From positions 1,488,001-1,552,000 of the forward strand of contig NZ_CP154858.1 of assembly GCF_041153465.1 (NCBI RefSeq): a stretch of 64,000 nt of DNA, written 5' to 3'. Shown one piece after another: positions 1 through 8,620 of the stretch. Source of the DNA: Thermohahella caldifontis (GTDB taxonomy: Bacteria; Pseudomonadota; Gammaproteobacteria; Pseudomonadales; Oleiphilaceae). A program made the translations under genes and the position numbers. Position 1 is the stretch's first letter, and each line of letters opens with the position of its first letter. The notes below the pieces were generated by a model that was given only the letters and a program-made list of their open reading frames with translations, had not been told where the DNA came from and made no database searches.

Positions 1-733
1 CCTCAAGTGCCAGAAAGAGCTGATCCACATCCAGGGGCTTGGTGAGATACCAGGTTGCCCCGGCACGCACGGCCTTCAGGCGTGACTCAAAGTCGTCACG
101 CAGGCTGACCACCACGGCAGGCAAGGGAGGCTTGTCGTCAGCCAAACGCTGCGCGCCGATGCGGGACAGGCACTCCAGCCCGCTCAGGTCGCCTTCCTCC
201 AGCATGACGTCCACAACCAGTGCCAGCGGCTCGACACTCTGAAGCCGTGCTTCCAGACGGCTTGCGTCCGCATGGCACTCCACGCGATAACCGCGGGACT
301 CGATCTGCGTCTTCAGCCATTCGGCATACAGGTGGTCATCTTCCAGCACCATGACCGGCCGGCCCTGGCGCGCACCCGCTATCGGCTCTTCTTCCAGCCA
401 GGCCACCTTCTCTGGTGAGGCAAGCGCCCGGATTTCCGCGATCAGCTCATCCAGTGCTGCGGACAGTGCCTGCCTGTCTTCTTCGCTGGCGCCTTCTTTC
501 TGGGCCAGCACCTGTCGTTCGATCAGGGCCGCATGGGCACTGACGTGACTCAGGCCGAACACGGCCGCACTGCCGGCGAGCATGTGCAGCAACTGAGCCA
601 GGGCGGCGAGGCTTTCCGCCCCATCCTGCCTCAGATCCTCTTTCAGCAATCCCAGTCGGGTACTCTTTTCTTCCAGTGAACGGCGGTAACGTGCCCGCAA
701 TTGCAGCAGCCGCTGTGTGTATTCTCCCTTCAT
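1..733 (-). CDS. Hpt-receiver signalling protein (partial, runs off left edge)
   Basis: The frame is open from an ATG at 733 to the window edge, giving 244 codons of the N-terminal part. Residues 1-110 form a helical Hpt module with the phospho-histidine in HMLAGSAA (about H50). From about residue 125 a receiver domain follows, with the acidic pair in MVLEDD and the phospho-acceptor Asp at about 175 (VVDVM), then a TKP near the end. It lies 16 bases downstream of the GGDEF protein on the same strand and is probably co-transcribed with it. What follows the receiver lies outside the window. No kinase domain is seen here, so it probably acts in a phosphorelay fed by another kinase. Confidence 0.8.
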   Translation of the reverse strand, partial: MKGEYTQRLLQLRARYRRSLEEKSTRLGLLKEDLRQDGAESLAALAQLLHMLAGSAAVFGLSHVSAHAALIERQVLAQKEGASEEDRQALSAALDELIAEIRALASPEKVAWLEEEPIAGARQGRPVMVLEDDHLYAEWLKTQIESRGYRVECHADASRLEARLQSVEPLALVVDVMLEEGDLSGLECLSRIGAQRLADDKPPLPAVVVSLRDDFESRLKAVRAGATWYLTKPLDVDQLFLALE

Positions 734-749
734 GGGGCATCCCCTTGCC

Positions 750-2398
750 TTATTCCTTATCCTGCCAGACTTCCAGCCGGTTGCGGCCGTTGCGCTTGGC
801 CTGGTACAGCGCCTTGTCGGCCTGCTGTCGCAGCGTCTCCGGTGACATGCCGGGCTTCCAGCTCGCCAGGCCGGCACTGAAGGTCACATTGACCCCCGTC
901 TTGCCGAGCCGGTGCTCAATGCCGGCAAAACTCTCCCGCAGTGCATCAATCAGGTGCACGGCCTCGTCCGTCTCCGTATCCGGCAGGATGACCGAAAACT
1001 CTTCACCCCCGTAGCGTCCGACCGAATCGGAACGCCGCAGGCGATTTTTCAGCAGGTGGGCGAAGTCCACCAGCACCTTGTCACCCATGACATGGCCATA
1101 GGTATCATTGATCTGCTTGAAGTGATCCAGATCCAGCATGACAAAGACCAGAGGCGACTCATTGCGTTCCGCCCGCGCCACTTCACGCTCCAGCACTTCC
1201 TCGATGGCCACGTGGTTGAGGAGATTGGTCAGGCCGTCACGATTGATCATGCGCCGCAGTTCCCGGCCCCTACGGGCACGGGTTTCAATACTCGCAATCA
1301 GGAAGGGCACCGGCACGGGCTTGATGAGAAAATCATCCCCCCAGCCCGAATGGGGCCGATATGACGGATAATGTCCTTTTCTACCGAGGCAAAGATAATG
1401 GGCACCCCAAAAAAGGCAGGGTCCTGACGAATGGCGCTGGCCAGCTCGATGCCGTTGTATTCCGGCATGTAGAGATCCATGAGAATGACGTCCGGCCGGA
1501 ACTCTTCCAGAGCCGACTCCACTTCTTCCGGATCTCCCACCACCCGCGTGAGCATCCCTGCTGAACTGAGCACTTGCGCATAATACAAACCCAGTTCCAC
1601 ATCATCGTCGATCAGCAGCACACGGAACGGCATTTCCCGCACGTTGGCAAAACAGCTTTCGATTTTCGCTATCAGGTCGGTACTGTCTACCGGCCAGGGC
1701 AGCACACTGTGCACCCCCCGCCGGTAATACCCGACGCGCTGAAGAAGATGGGGCGCACCGGCAAGCACCATGATGTAGGGCATGGCTTCCATCTGGTTGC
1801 GGAGCGACTCAATCAGCGAGTCGGAATACGCGGCCTCCTGAATGAGCAAGAGATCCGGCTGTACCTTCACCAGTTGCGCCACACAGTCGCATTCCGGAGC
1901 GCTGCACAAGCTGATCTCGAATCCGTACTGCCGCATCAAACGCCGCAGATCGCTGGCCTGTTCATCCGGCTCCGCGAGCATGACGATATGCAGGCGGTCA
2001 GTGGCCATGTGCTTCGTGAACAGTTCGGTCGCCTGCAGGTCATCACCGGGATCGTCCGGAAGCGTCACCTCGCGCAGGGCGGCAAACAGGCGATCCAGTT
2101 CAATGATCAGCGACGTCGCGTCTTCCGGAAAGTCGGCCCATTGATCCAGCTTCTGCTCGATGGACTGCATGAGTCCGGAGAGGCGGGTATATCCATAAGT
2201 GGCCCCCGAACCGGCCAGGCGATGAACTTCCATCCGCAGATCGTCCATGGCCTTGCCGTGCGGCTGATTCCGCGTCCGGAGTGCCTTCCAGAGCTCCCGC
2301 AACCGTGCCACTTTCTCCGGCAGCCCTTTGGCATAGCTGGCTCTGAGTACCCGTAGCTGATCCTCGGCAAGTTTGCCGGTCTTGTCACTCAGCGGCAT
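750..2398 (-). pseudogene. Hpt-REC-REC-GGDEF diguanylate cyclase, frameshifted
   Basis: Restoring one G in the run at 1337-1342 joins two frames into a 549-residue protein. Domain order is Hpt (phospho-His about H59 in HRLAGSGATYG), a degenerate receiver (about 130-245; the Asp position reads LLLIQEA), a canonical receiver (LLIDDD, Asp in ILMDLYMPEYNG) and GGDEF. The GGDEF has an RYGGEEF active site and an RRSD inhibitory I-site five residues upstream. As sequenced, the first frame stops soon after the second receiver and the GGDEF part (from about 1316) is separate. The start overlaps the end of the upstream receiver gene by 14 bases, which suggests an operon. The homopolymer position makes a sequencing or assembly error a serious alternative to true decay. 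Confidence 0.8.
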
Positions 2399-2779
2399 GG
2401 GCCTTCTCCCAGAGCGCGCGCACCTGATCAGGCAGTGTCATCGGATCGAAAGGTTTGGCGATCACCCCCACCGCACCAATCTTGAGAAAGCTATCCTGCT
2501 CCTGAGGCTGAACCCTGGCGGTCATGAATGCGATGGGGATGTCTGCGCAGCCGGGCTGGGCACGAATTTCCCGGAAGGTTTCAAAACCATCCATTCCCGG
2601 CATCATCACGTCCAGAAGGATCAGATCCGGTCGCTCCTGAGCCGCACGCTGCACCCCTTCCTCTCCGCTGGCACACAGAATGACCTCGTACCCCCCAGGG
2701 TTTCCAGGGCCATTTCTGCCACGGTCCGGATATCGGGCTCATCTTCCACGTACAAAATGCGTCTGAGTTCGGCGGCCAT
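2385..2779 (-). pseudogene. Single-domain response regulator (CheY-like), frameshifted
   Basis: An ATG at 2779, preceded by GGAG, opens a frame with the receiver start (ILYVEDEPDIRTVAEMALE). That frame is lost at the G run at 2691-2696. Adding one G continues into LILLDVMMPGMDGFETF and IAKPF, giving a complete receiver of about 131 residues with the Asp in LLDVMMPG and the conserved Lys in AKPF. No output domain is present. It heads a cluster with two Hpt-containing proteins and may pass phosphate to their Hpt domains. The fault is the same type as in the next gene, one missing G in a run of six. Confidence 0.75.
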
Positions 2780-2835
2780 ACAGAGTCTCCATATTTCCCT
2801 GTTCAGTGTAGTCCAACTGGCCGGATTTGCGAATA

Positions 2836-2869
2836 AAAACGCACAGAGCCGGACAACGCCGGCCCTGTG
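2836..2869 (-). terminator. Rho-independent terminator of the GDSL hydrolase gene
   Basis: An inverted repeat at 2842-2869 (CACAG-GCCGG arms with one bulge) is followed on the minus strand by a T-rich run at 2840-2836. It sits 25 bases past the stop of the GDSL gene and separates it from the receiver gene. Confidence 0.6.
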
Positions 2870-2893
2870 ATAAATATGGTATTTTTGCTATTT

Positions 2894-3817
2894 TCAGGGC
2901 GCCAATCCAAAGAGTACCCGGCCCGCTTTCAGGTGAGTCACCTTGGTCGGATGAATCTCGTCAAAGAAGATGTAGCTGTCGAAATTCTGACCGTAATTGC
3001 AGCCCGGATTGAAGTTCATGGCCTGAGAGCTGAAGCAGGCTTCGGTGGTATTGGTATATCCATAGGCGTCCGCATCACGCAGGAGATTGCCAAACAGCGT
3101 GAACAGATCCGCTTCGACGATATCGATCCCCGCATCCTTCTCCACCTGACGGACAACCCGTGAGAGTTTCCTGTTGAAGATCATGGTCTTCCAGGTGGCC
3201 AGCAGCGGCAGCATGGGCTCGCCCAAGGCTTCGCTCTTCAGACGGGTCTCCGGAATGGCACCGATATCCGGCACATTGATGACCATGACATGGCGCGCAC
3301 CGGCACCAATCAACCTGGAAAGATTGGTCTTGACGCCTGCAGCCGCAGTGCCGAGGATATCCAGAGCGGCAGAAAAATCCGCCTCATCACGTGCGGCGCG
3401 GACATCGTTGCCACCGATGAACACCACATAGAGTGCATCCTCCGGCGCCACACCGCCATGATTGAGCAGGAAAGCGTTGACCTGGGTATTCAGGTCAATG
3501 GCCTCATCCGTACCGGAACGCGCACCGGCCACCGCGTAGTTGGTGCCCTGCTCCGGCCCGACCAGATGCAGGGAGGGCTCGAGGGTGTACCCCATCATGG
3601 CCGCCATGACTTCCACCGCCACGGCACCGTTGCTCACCCGGTTGCCAAAGAACGGCGGATTGGGAAAGGGTTGCGTCACCGAGGCCAGATTTCCCTGATC
3701 ACTGAGACTGTCTCCGAAAATGTAGACCTTGCTGTACTGTCCGGCCTGAACGGCAGAGGCCAGAATGGTGAGAAGCAGGCCCGCAAGAAATGCAAACCTG
3801 TGTTTGAGTTGTTGCAT
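2894..3817 (-). CDS. Secreted SGNH/GDSL-family hydrolase
   Basis: The 307-residue product has a signal peptide (charged QLKHR, hydrophobic stretch, cleavage near VQAG at about residue 25). The mature part carries the GDSL block I (FGDSLSDQGN, nucleophile Ser), block III FIGGND and the block V catalytic pair in DEIHPT near the C-terminus. Secreted members of this family include lipases, esterases and phospholipases; the substrate cannot be read here. The start at 3817 is chosen over an in-frame ATG at 3850 because of the signal peptide and a GAGGA ribosome site. It appears to be a single-gene unit ending at the hairpin at 2842-2869. Confidence 0.85.
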   Translation of the reverse strand: MQQLKHRFAFLAGLLLTILASAVQAGQYSKVYIFGDSLSDQGNLASVTQPFPNPPFFGNRVSNGAVAVEVMAAMMGYTLEPSLHLVGPEQGTNYAVAGARSGTDEAIDLNTQVNAFLLNHGGVAPEDALYVVFIGGNDVRAARDEADFSAALDILGTAAAGVKTNLSRLIGAGARHVMVINVPDIGAIPETRLKSEALGEPMLPLLATWKTMIFNRKLSRVVRQVEKDAGIDIVEADLFTLFGNLLRDADAYGYTNTTEACFSSQAMNFNPGCNYGQNFDSYIFFDEIHPTKVTHLKAGRVLFGLAP

Positions 3818-3906
3818 GCTTCCATCCTCATTGTTGTTATCGGGAAGCACAAGTGTGCCGAAACCGAGGGGACTTCAGGTGTCAAAAAAGGTAAAAATGG
3901 CCCGTC

Positions 3907-5715
3907 TCAACTGGCATAACGTGCTGTTTCGGAAGCATTTGTGACGGGTTTCACAGGCGTATCCGTATAGGCCGCCTCCACCTCCCGGATCAGCGCAGAA
4001 AGTTCGGCATGCTCCTCTTCGGCAAGCTCGCAGTGATTGATCACATATCCGGCCGTACGCAGGACCTGGCGCCAGCGAGGGCGCGCCGGCAGGGTCTTGA
4101 GGCTGAGGTACTTGTCCAGTGTGCGGGTCTTGGCCGTGCCGCCATCAATATAGACCCGCCAGGCCCGGCTCTGCTCCGCCAGATCAGCCTTGGTGCGCCC
4201 GGTACGAAACTCCCAGAGCGCCAGACTGCGCGCCAGCAACGCGACCAGTTTTGCCCGCCTCATGTCATCGACACCCGGTTCTGCCTGGCGTGGCGGCGTC
4301 ATGCTGCCCTCCGGCATCCTCTCCGGTTCCGGTTGGCCGGCCTCTGAAGATCGCGTCCGAGCGGGTATCCTTGCAGTCGTACGGTAATCACCCAGCACCG
4401 ACATCAACGGTCCCGTGACAGCCAGAGCACTGACCACGCCTGCATCCTTTGCATGCACGGCAACCGGCGCCGGATCCGGCCCTGACACCTGCCGCGTCAC
4501 CAGCACTGCCAGGCTCAGGGCCAGTCCCAGCACACCATACCCGAGCCAGGACGCGCCGCTGATCACGAACTGCGTGATCAGCACATCATGAACCACGGGA
4601 AGCACCACTGCCGCCAGCATGGTCAGCCACACCGGCCGCTGGGCCGGATGCAGGCACCAGGCCTGCCACCCCACCCGCACGGTCACGCCCACGACCGCCA
4701 GTATGGCCAGTTGCATGGGAGACCCTGTCAGGCTGAACCACTGCGGCGGAAACAGCCAGACCACGCCAATGCAGGCCAGGCTCAGTCCGCGGATCACGGC
4801 CAGCCACTTGCGCGCCCGCCTGCCCGGCTCCGACAGCACCTCCAGTGTCCGCGCGTAGGCCCAGAGCGCCAGATACAGAAAAGTGAACTCCAGCCGCATC
4901 AGCAGGGTAAAGCGGGCCACGCCCGGTTGCATTCCTGCCGTACTGAACCAGGCTTCCGGCACATGCCCGGACAACAGCTGACGCCCCAGCATCGCAAAGG
5001 CGAACAGCGCCAGGTACCAGGCTGCCCGACGCCGTCCGGTGCGATACCCGAACAACAACAGAAAGATACCGGTCACCCCCAGTGCGCCCATCTGCAGGAG
5101 TGCCGGCATCCACTCCCAGAGTAACGGCATGTCCTGCGGTGAGCCGGTTTCCAGCCACACCGGCCCCCAGACTGCGGCCTCCTTGAAATGATGTCCGGAA
5201 ATCTGCAGCACCAGCCAGTGCGTGCCGGGCGACAGGTTCCCCAGTGGCACCGCGAGCGGCTGAATGTCCGGCACTTCATCCGACCCCGTCGCCGCAGGCC
5301 ACCCGGCATGACCCACCACCTCGCCATCCATCTGAATACGCACGGCCGCGGCAACGGGACTCATGCGCAGCCACCAGAATCTGGGCTGAGCGCCATCCGG
5401 AATGTCCAGCCTGCCGACCAGCAGCCCATGGCGCGGCCCGGCCGGCGCACCGCCGAACAACCGGTGCGAGAAGTCCGTTGACGCGTAGACACCCGGCGTG
5501 GTGGCCGGTTCGCCCTGCCTGAAGGCGACCCCGGGCGCCATCCCGGGATCCGCAAGGTCAGCCGCAGGCAACCAGCGCCATTCCGGCACCACCTGTACTC
5601 TTCCCGAATCGGCCACGGTACCCGCGGCCACACTCCCGACAGCCGACAGGGTCAGCACCAGCACCAGAACAAGCCGGAAGGGATGCATCAACTTCAGCCA
5701 GTAGCAGTCAGACAT
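3907..5715 (-). CDS. 7TM receptor with periplasmic sensor and uncharacterised cytoplasmic domain
   Basis: About 602 residues. An N-terminal hydrophobic signal (MHPFRLVLVLVL) leads to a beta-rich periplasmic domain (about 25-190) resembling 7TMR-DISM extracellular modules. Seven hydrophobic segments follow between about 200 and 410, then a Pro-rich linker. The last 110 residues form a conserved-looking domain (ALWEFRTGRTKADLAEQS, then TRTLDKYLSLKTLP). This domain has no GGDEF, kinase or phosphatase motif, and I do not recognise its activity; it could be a helical DNA- or protein-binding effector. The start is uncertain among in-frame ATGs at 5733, 5715 and 5688. It is divergent from a second 7TM receptor at 5913. 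Confidence 0.7.
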   Translation of the reverse strand: MSDCYWLKLMHPFRLVLVLVLTLSAVGSVAAGTVADSGRVQVVPEWRWLPAADLADPGMAPGVAFRQGEPATTPGVYASTDFSHRLFGGAPAGPRHGLLVGRLDIPDGAQPRFWWLRMSPVAAAVRIQMDGEVVGHAGWPAATGSDEVPDIQPLAVPLGNLSPGTHWLVLQISGHHFKEAAVWGPVWLETGSPQDMPLLWEWMPALLQMGALGVTGIFLLLFGYRTGRRRAAWYLALFAFAMLGRQLLSGHVPEAWFSTAGMQPGVARFTLLMRLEFTFLYLALWAYARTLEVLSEPGRRARKWLAVIRGLSLACIGVVWLFPPQWFSLTGSPMQLAILAVVGVTVRVGWQAWCLHPAQRPVWLTMLAAVVLPVVHDVLITQFVISGASWLGYGVLGLALSLAVLVTRQVSGPDPAPVAVHAKDAGVVSALAVTGPLMSVLGDYRTTARIPARTRSSEAGQPEPERMPEGSMTPPRQAEPGVDDMRRAKLVALLARSLALWEFRTGRTKADLAEQSRAWRVYIDGGTAKTRTLDKYLSLKTLPARPRWRQVLRTAGYVINHCELAEEEHAELSALIREVEAAYTDTPVKPVTNASETARYAS

Positions 5716-5912
5716 GGTTTCCACGCCGCGCATCGGGATAACAGACCACTCAGACTAAGAGCTGTCGCTCCGTCTTGCCATGAAAGGCTTCACTCTTCCG
5801 TACATTTTGTTATGTTTTTTTACACTCTTTCCACATTTTGCGACGCATTCCCTTTTCGCAATGCGCATTCAGGCACTATGCTTAAACCACCATTACAACC
5901 GAATCATGAACC

Positions 5913-7796
5913 ATGCGCCGTCTCGCACTGCACCGCTGTCTGTGGATGTGGCTGACGGTGGTCATCTGGGCAGGGAGTGCGCAGGCCGCCGAAGTCCGCA
6001 CGCTTTCCGTCAGCCCTGAGGATGACTACTACAACCTCGGGCCTCAGCTGGTCTATTTCGAGGACCCCTCGGGCAAGATCAATTTCTTCGACGTCCTGTT
6101 CCGGCACAATGTACCCTTCTGGGAGCCGGTCAACCAGGAAGTACCCTCGTTTGGTTATTCCTCATCCACATACTGGTTTGCGGTGGAGATCGAGAATCCG
6201 GACTACGCACCCAATGACTGGTTGCTTGAGATTGCCTATCCGGTGCTGGACTGGGTAGACGTGTACATCACCGAGGGCGAACGCATGCTGCACCAGTACC
6301 GCGTGGGGGATCATCTGGTCTTCAATTCCAGACCCTGGGTGCACCCCAATTTTGTCATGCCCATTACCATGGACCCGCTGCAGAAGATTACGGTGTTCAT
6401 CAAGGTGCAGACGGGCACCTCCGTACAACTGCCCATCCGCCTGTGGAACCCGACAGCCTTCGACGCCCACAATCAGAGAGTGATCCTGATCAACGGTATC
6501 TACTATGGCTTCATGATTGTCATGGCCATCTACAACCTGTTCCTCTTTTTCTCCATCCGCCAGGTTCGCTATCTGCTTTACGTGGGCTTCATCTGTGGCT
6601 TCTCGCTGTTTCAGTTCACCCTGCAAGGCTACGCCTTTCAGCACCTCTGGCCCGAGAACATCCGGCTGAACGAGCTGGCACTGCCACTTTCCCTCGGTGC
6701 CACCCTGTTCTTCATGGCCCAGTTCATCCGCAATTTCCTGCAACTCAAGCAGCATGCGCCGCTGGGCAATCTGTTCTTCAACCTGTGCGCCCTGATTGCC
6801 CTCATCATTCTGGCCGCCACACCCTTCGCCGAATACCGCATCCTGATTTACGGCCTGATTCTGCTCGCCCTGCCACTCAACGGCGGCGCCCTGGTCTACG
6901 GGATCAAACGCTCCCTGGCGGCCGACCGGGCAGCCCAGTATTTCACCCTGGCCTGGTTCTCTTCCTTCGTGGGGGCCATCCTGCTGGCGCTGAGCAAGCT
7001 CGAGATACTGCCGCGCAATGCCATTACCGAACATGCACTGCAGATCGGCACCGCGCTGGAGGTGGTACTGATTTCCTTTGCACTGGGGGAATACATCAAC
7101 ATGCAGCGTCGCGAGCGGGAAGAGGCACGCCGCCAGCGCCTGCACTTTGAACAGCTGGCGCGCAAGGCCCAGGAAGAAGCACTCAGTGCCGAGCGCAAGT
7201 ACAGCGCCAAGCTGGAGGAACAGGTCAGCGAGCGTACCCAGGCATTGCAGGAAGCCATGTCACGCCTTGAGGAAGCGAACCGGAAACTGGAGCGCCAGAG
7301 CCACATTGACGAACTCACCAGCGTGTACAACCGACGCTTCTTCAATCAGCGCTACGATATGGAATTTCGCCGGGCTCAGCGGGAGCAGGTGCCGCTTTCC
7401 GTCATCATGATTGACATTGACCACTTCAAGAACCTGAACGATACCTATGGCCACCTGTTCGGTGACCAGTGCCTGCAGGCCGTGGCATTGGCACTCAAGG
7501 GCTGCAACCACCGCCCCGCCGACACCGTTGCCCGCTATGGCGGCGAGGAATTTGTCATCCTGCTCCCCAACACGCCGCGCGAGGGCGCAAGGGTCGTTGC
7601 AGAACGCATCCGCAGCGAGGTGGAACACCTGCGCATCCGTAACGGAAACGAAGAGATTCAGGTCACCATCTCGCTTGGCGTGGCCTCTGCCGTGCCGGAT
7701 GCACGCATGACACCGGCACGGCTTCTGGACAAGGCCGACTCCGCGCTCTATCTGGCCAAGGAAAGCGGCCGCAACCAGGTGCAGGTTGCCGCCTGA
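5913..7796 (+). CDS. 7TM-DISM receptor diguanylate cyclase (GGDEF)
   Basis: The 627-residue protein has a signal peptide (1-26), a periplasmic 7TMR-DISMED2-type jelly-roll (about 30-185), seven membrane helices (about 190-400), a charged coiled coil (400-465) and a C-terminal GGDEF domain. The GGDEF carries MIDIDHFKNLNDTYGH, the RYGGEEF active site and an RPAD motif five residues upstream that fits the inhibitory I-site. It should make c-di-GMP in response to a periplasmic ligand, probably a carbohydrate or carboxylate, which is the usual proposal for this sensor family. It is transcribed away from another 7TM receptor, with 197 bases between them. Confidence 0.88.
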   Translation: MRRLALHRCLWMWLTVVIWAGSAQAAEVRTLSVSPEDDYYNLGPQLVYFEDPSGKINFFDVLFRHNVPFWEPVNQEVPSFGYSSSTYWFAVEIENPDYAPNDWLLEIAYPVLDWVDVYITEGERMLHQYRVGDHLVFNSRPWVHPNFVMPITMDPLQKITVFIKVQTGTSVQLPIRLWNPTAFDAHNQRVILINGIYYGFMIVMAIYNLFLFFSIRQVRYLLYVGFICGFSLFQFTLQGYAFQHLWPENIRLNELALPLSLGATLFFMAQFIRNFLQLKQHAPLGNLFFNLCALIALIILAATPFAEYRILIYGLILLALPLNGGALVYGIKRSLAADRAAQYFTLAWFSSFVGAILLALSKLEILPRNAITEHALQIGTALEVVLISFALGEYINMQRREREEARRQRLHFEQLARKAQEEALSAERKYSAKLEEQVSERTQALQEAMSRLEEANRKLERQSHIDELTSVYNRRFFNQRYDMEFRRAQREQVPLSVIMIDIDHFKNLNDTYGHLFGDQCLQAVALALKGCNHRPADTVARYGGEEFVILLPNTPREGARVVAERIRSEVEHLRIRNGNEEIQVTISLGVASAVPDARMTPARLLDKADSALYLAKESGRNQVQVAA

Positions 7797-7801
7797 CCCG
7801 T

Positions 7802-8506
7802 CTACCTGAGTCGCTGAACCAGACGCGAGAGCAGGCCCTTACGGTGATGCCCGGCTTCGGATAGCAGAGACTTGTCCTCTGCCACCGGCAGGCTGAGTAC
7901 CGAACAGACGGTCGTCGCAGTGTCCGTTTCCAGATAGTGTCCGTGATGGTCACTGAAAACCGACTGCGCCAGCCGCCAGGGCATCAGCGTATCCAGGTCG
8001 CGCAGTGCTGCGGGCTGGTAGGTACCCACCCTGGCCTGCCAGGCGACCCGAATCCGCTCAGGCTCACGCGCAAGGGTGACCTCCACCCGGTCGGGCACAC
8101 CCCCGCGCTGGCGCAACCGGTGCAGCAGCGCACGAACCCCCTCCTTCAACCAGTACTGGCTGCCCCGGATCCGGCAGGGTTGACCCGTGATCTCCAGCCG
8201 GTAGCCATCGGTGACGCTGGCTGCCTGATTCGCCAGTGCCCGGAGGAAGGCGACCAGTTCAATGCTATCCCAGCCCGGCAGGGGATAACGTGACAGCAAC
8301 CTCAGATAATGCTGGATCTCCGTGGTGCGCTGCCAGAGATACCGGGCGTCGGTTTCCGTGACAATCCCGCCGGAGACCGGCAGGTCTTCACCGGCAACCG
8401 CCACCTGAGCCACCGGCTCGAGGATTTCGGTCTGGATTTGTTCCATCAGTGTGTCAAGAAAGGCAGTCATGGGCAGGTCCAACTCATCAGAATACCCTGG
8501 CAGCAT
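7802..8506 (-). CDS. Histidine-kinase-like protein lacking ATPase signature residues
   Basis: A 234-residue soluble protein. The middle and C-terminal parts follow the layout of a HisKA/HATPase core: a helical pair (about 50-85), a segment like the start of HATPase domains (EITGQPCRIRGSQYWLKEG), a strand pair (RVEVTLAREPERIRVAW) and a final LAQSVFSDHHGHYLET...LSLPV that mirrors the G2 box and last strand. The N-box Asn, the G1 Asp-Gly pair and the glycines are missing, so it probably does not bind ATP normally. An in-frame ATG at 8470 is an alternative start. It is divergent from an HTH-REC regulator, which suggests an adaptor or decoy role. This reading rests on pattern similarity only. Confidence 0.5.
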   Translation of the reverse strand: MLPGYSDELDLPMTAFLDTLMEQIQTEILEPVAQVAVAGEDLPVSGGIVTETDARYLWQRTTEIQHYLRLLSRYPLPGWDSIELVAFLRALANQAASVTDGYRLEITGQPCRIRGSQYWLKEGVRALLHRLRQRGGVPDRVEVTLAREPERIRVAWQARVGTYQPAALRDLDTLMPWRLAQSVFSDHHGHYLETDTATTVCSVLSLPVAEDKSLLSEAGHHRKGLLSRLVQRLR

Positions 8507-8565
8507 AGCCTATATGATATATATGATAAATATAACAATCGTTAATTCAAGTGAAATGAACTTAG

Positions 8566-8593
8566 TTGCAAACTGCTCAGGAATATCTAGACT
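8566..8593 (+). promoter_or_regulatory. Candidate sigma-70 promoter of the HTH-REC gene
   Basis: TTGCAA (8566-8571) and TAGACT (8588-8593) are 16 bases apart, just upstream of the gene starting at 8621. The surrounding gap is unusually AT-rich and contains a tandem TATATGATA repeat at about 8513-8530. Confidence 0.4.
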
Positions 8594-8620
8594 ATCGGTA
8601 TTGATGTATGGAGCCACCGA

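Noticed and set aside
1337..2696. Programmed ribosomal frameshifting at the G runs
   Set aside because: Plain G runs of six without a supporting hairpin or Shine-Dalgarno-like stimulator are not a convincing recoding site; length error or slippage is simpler.
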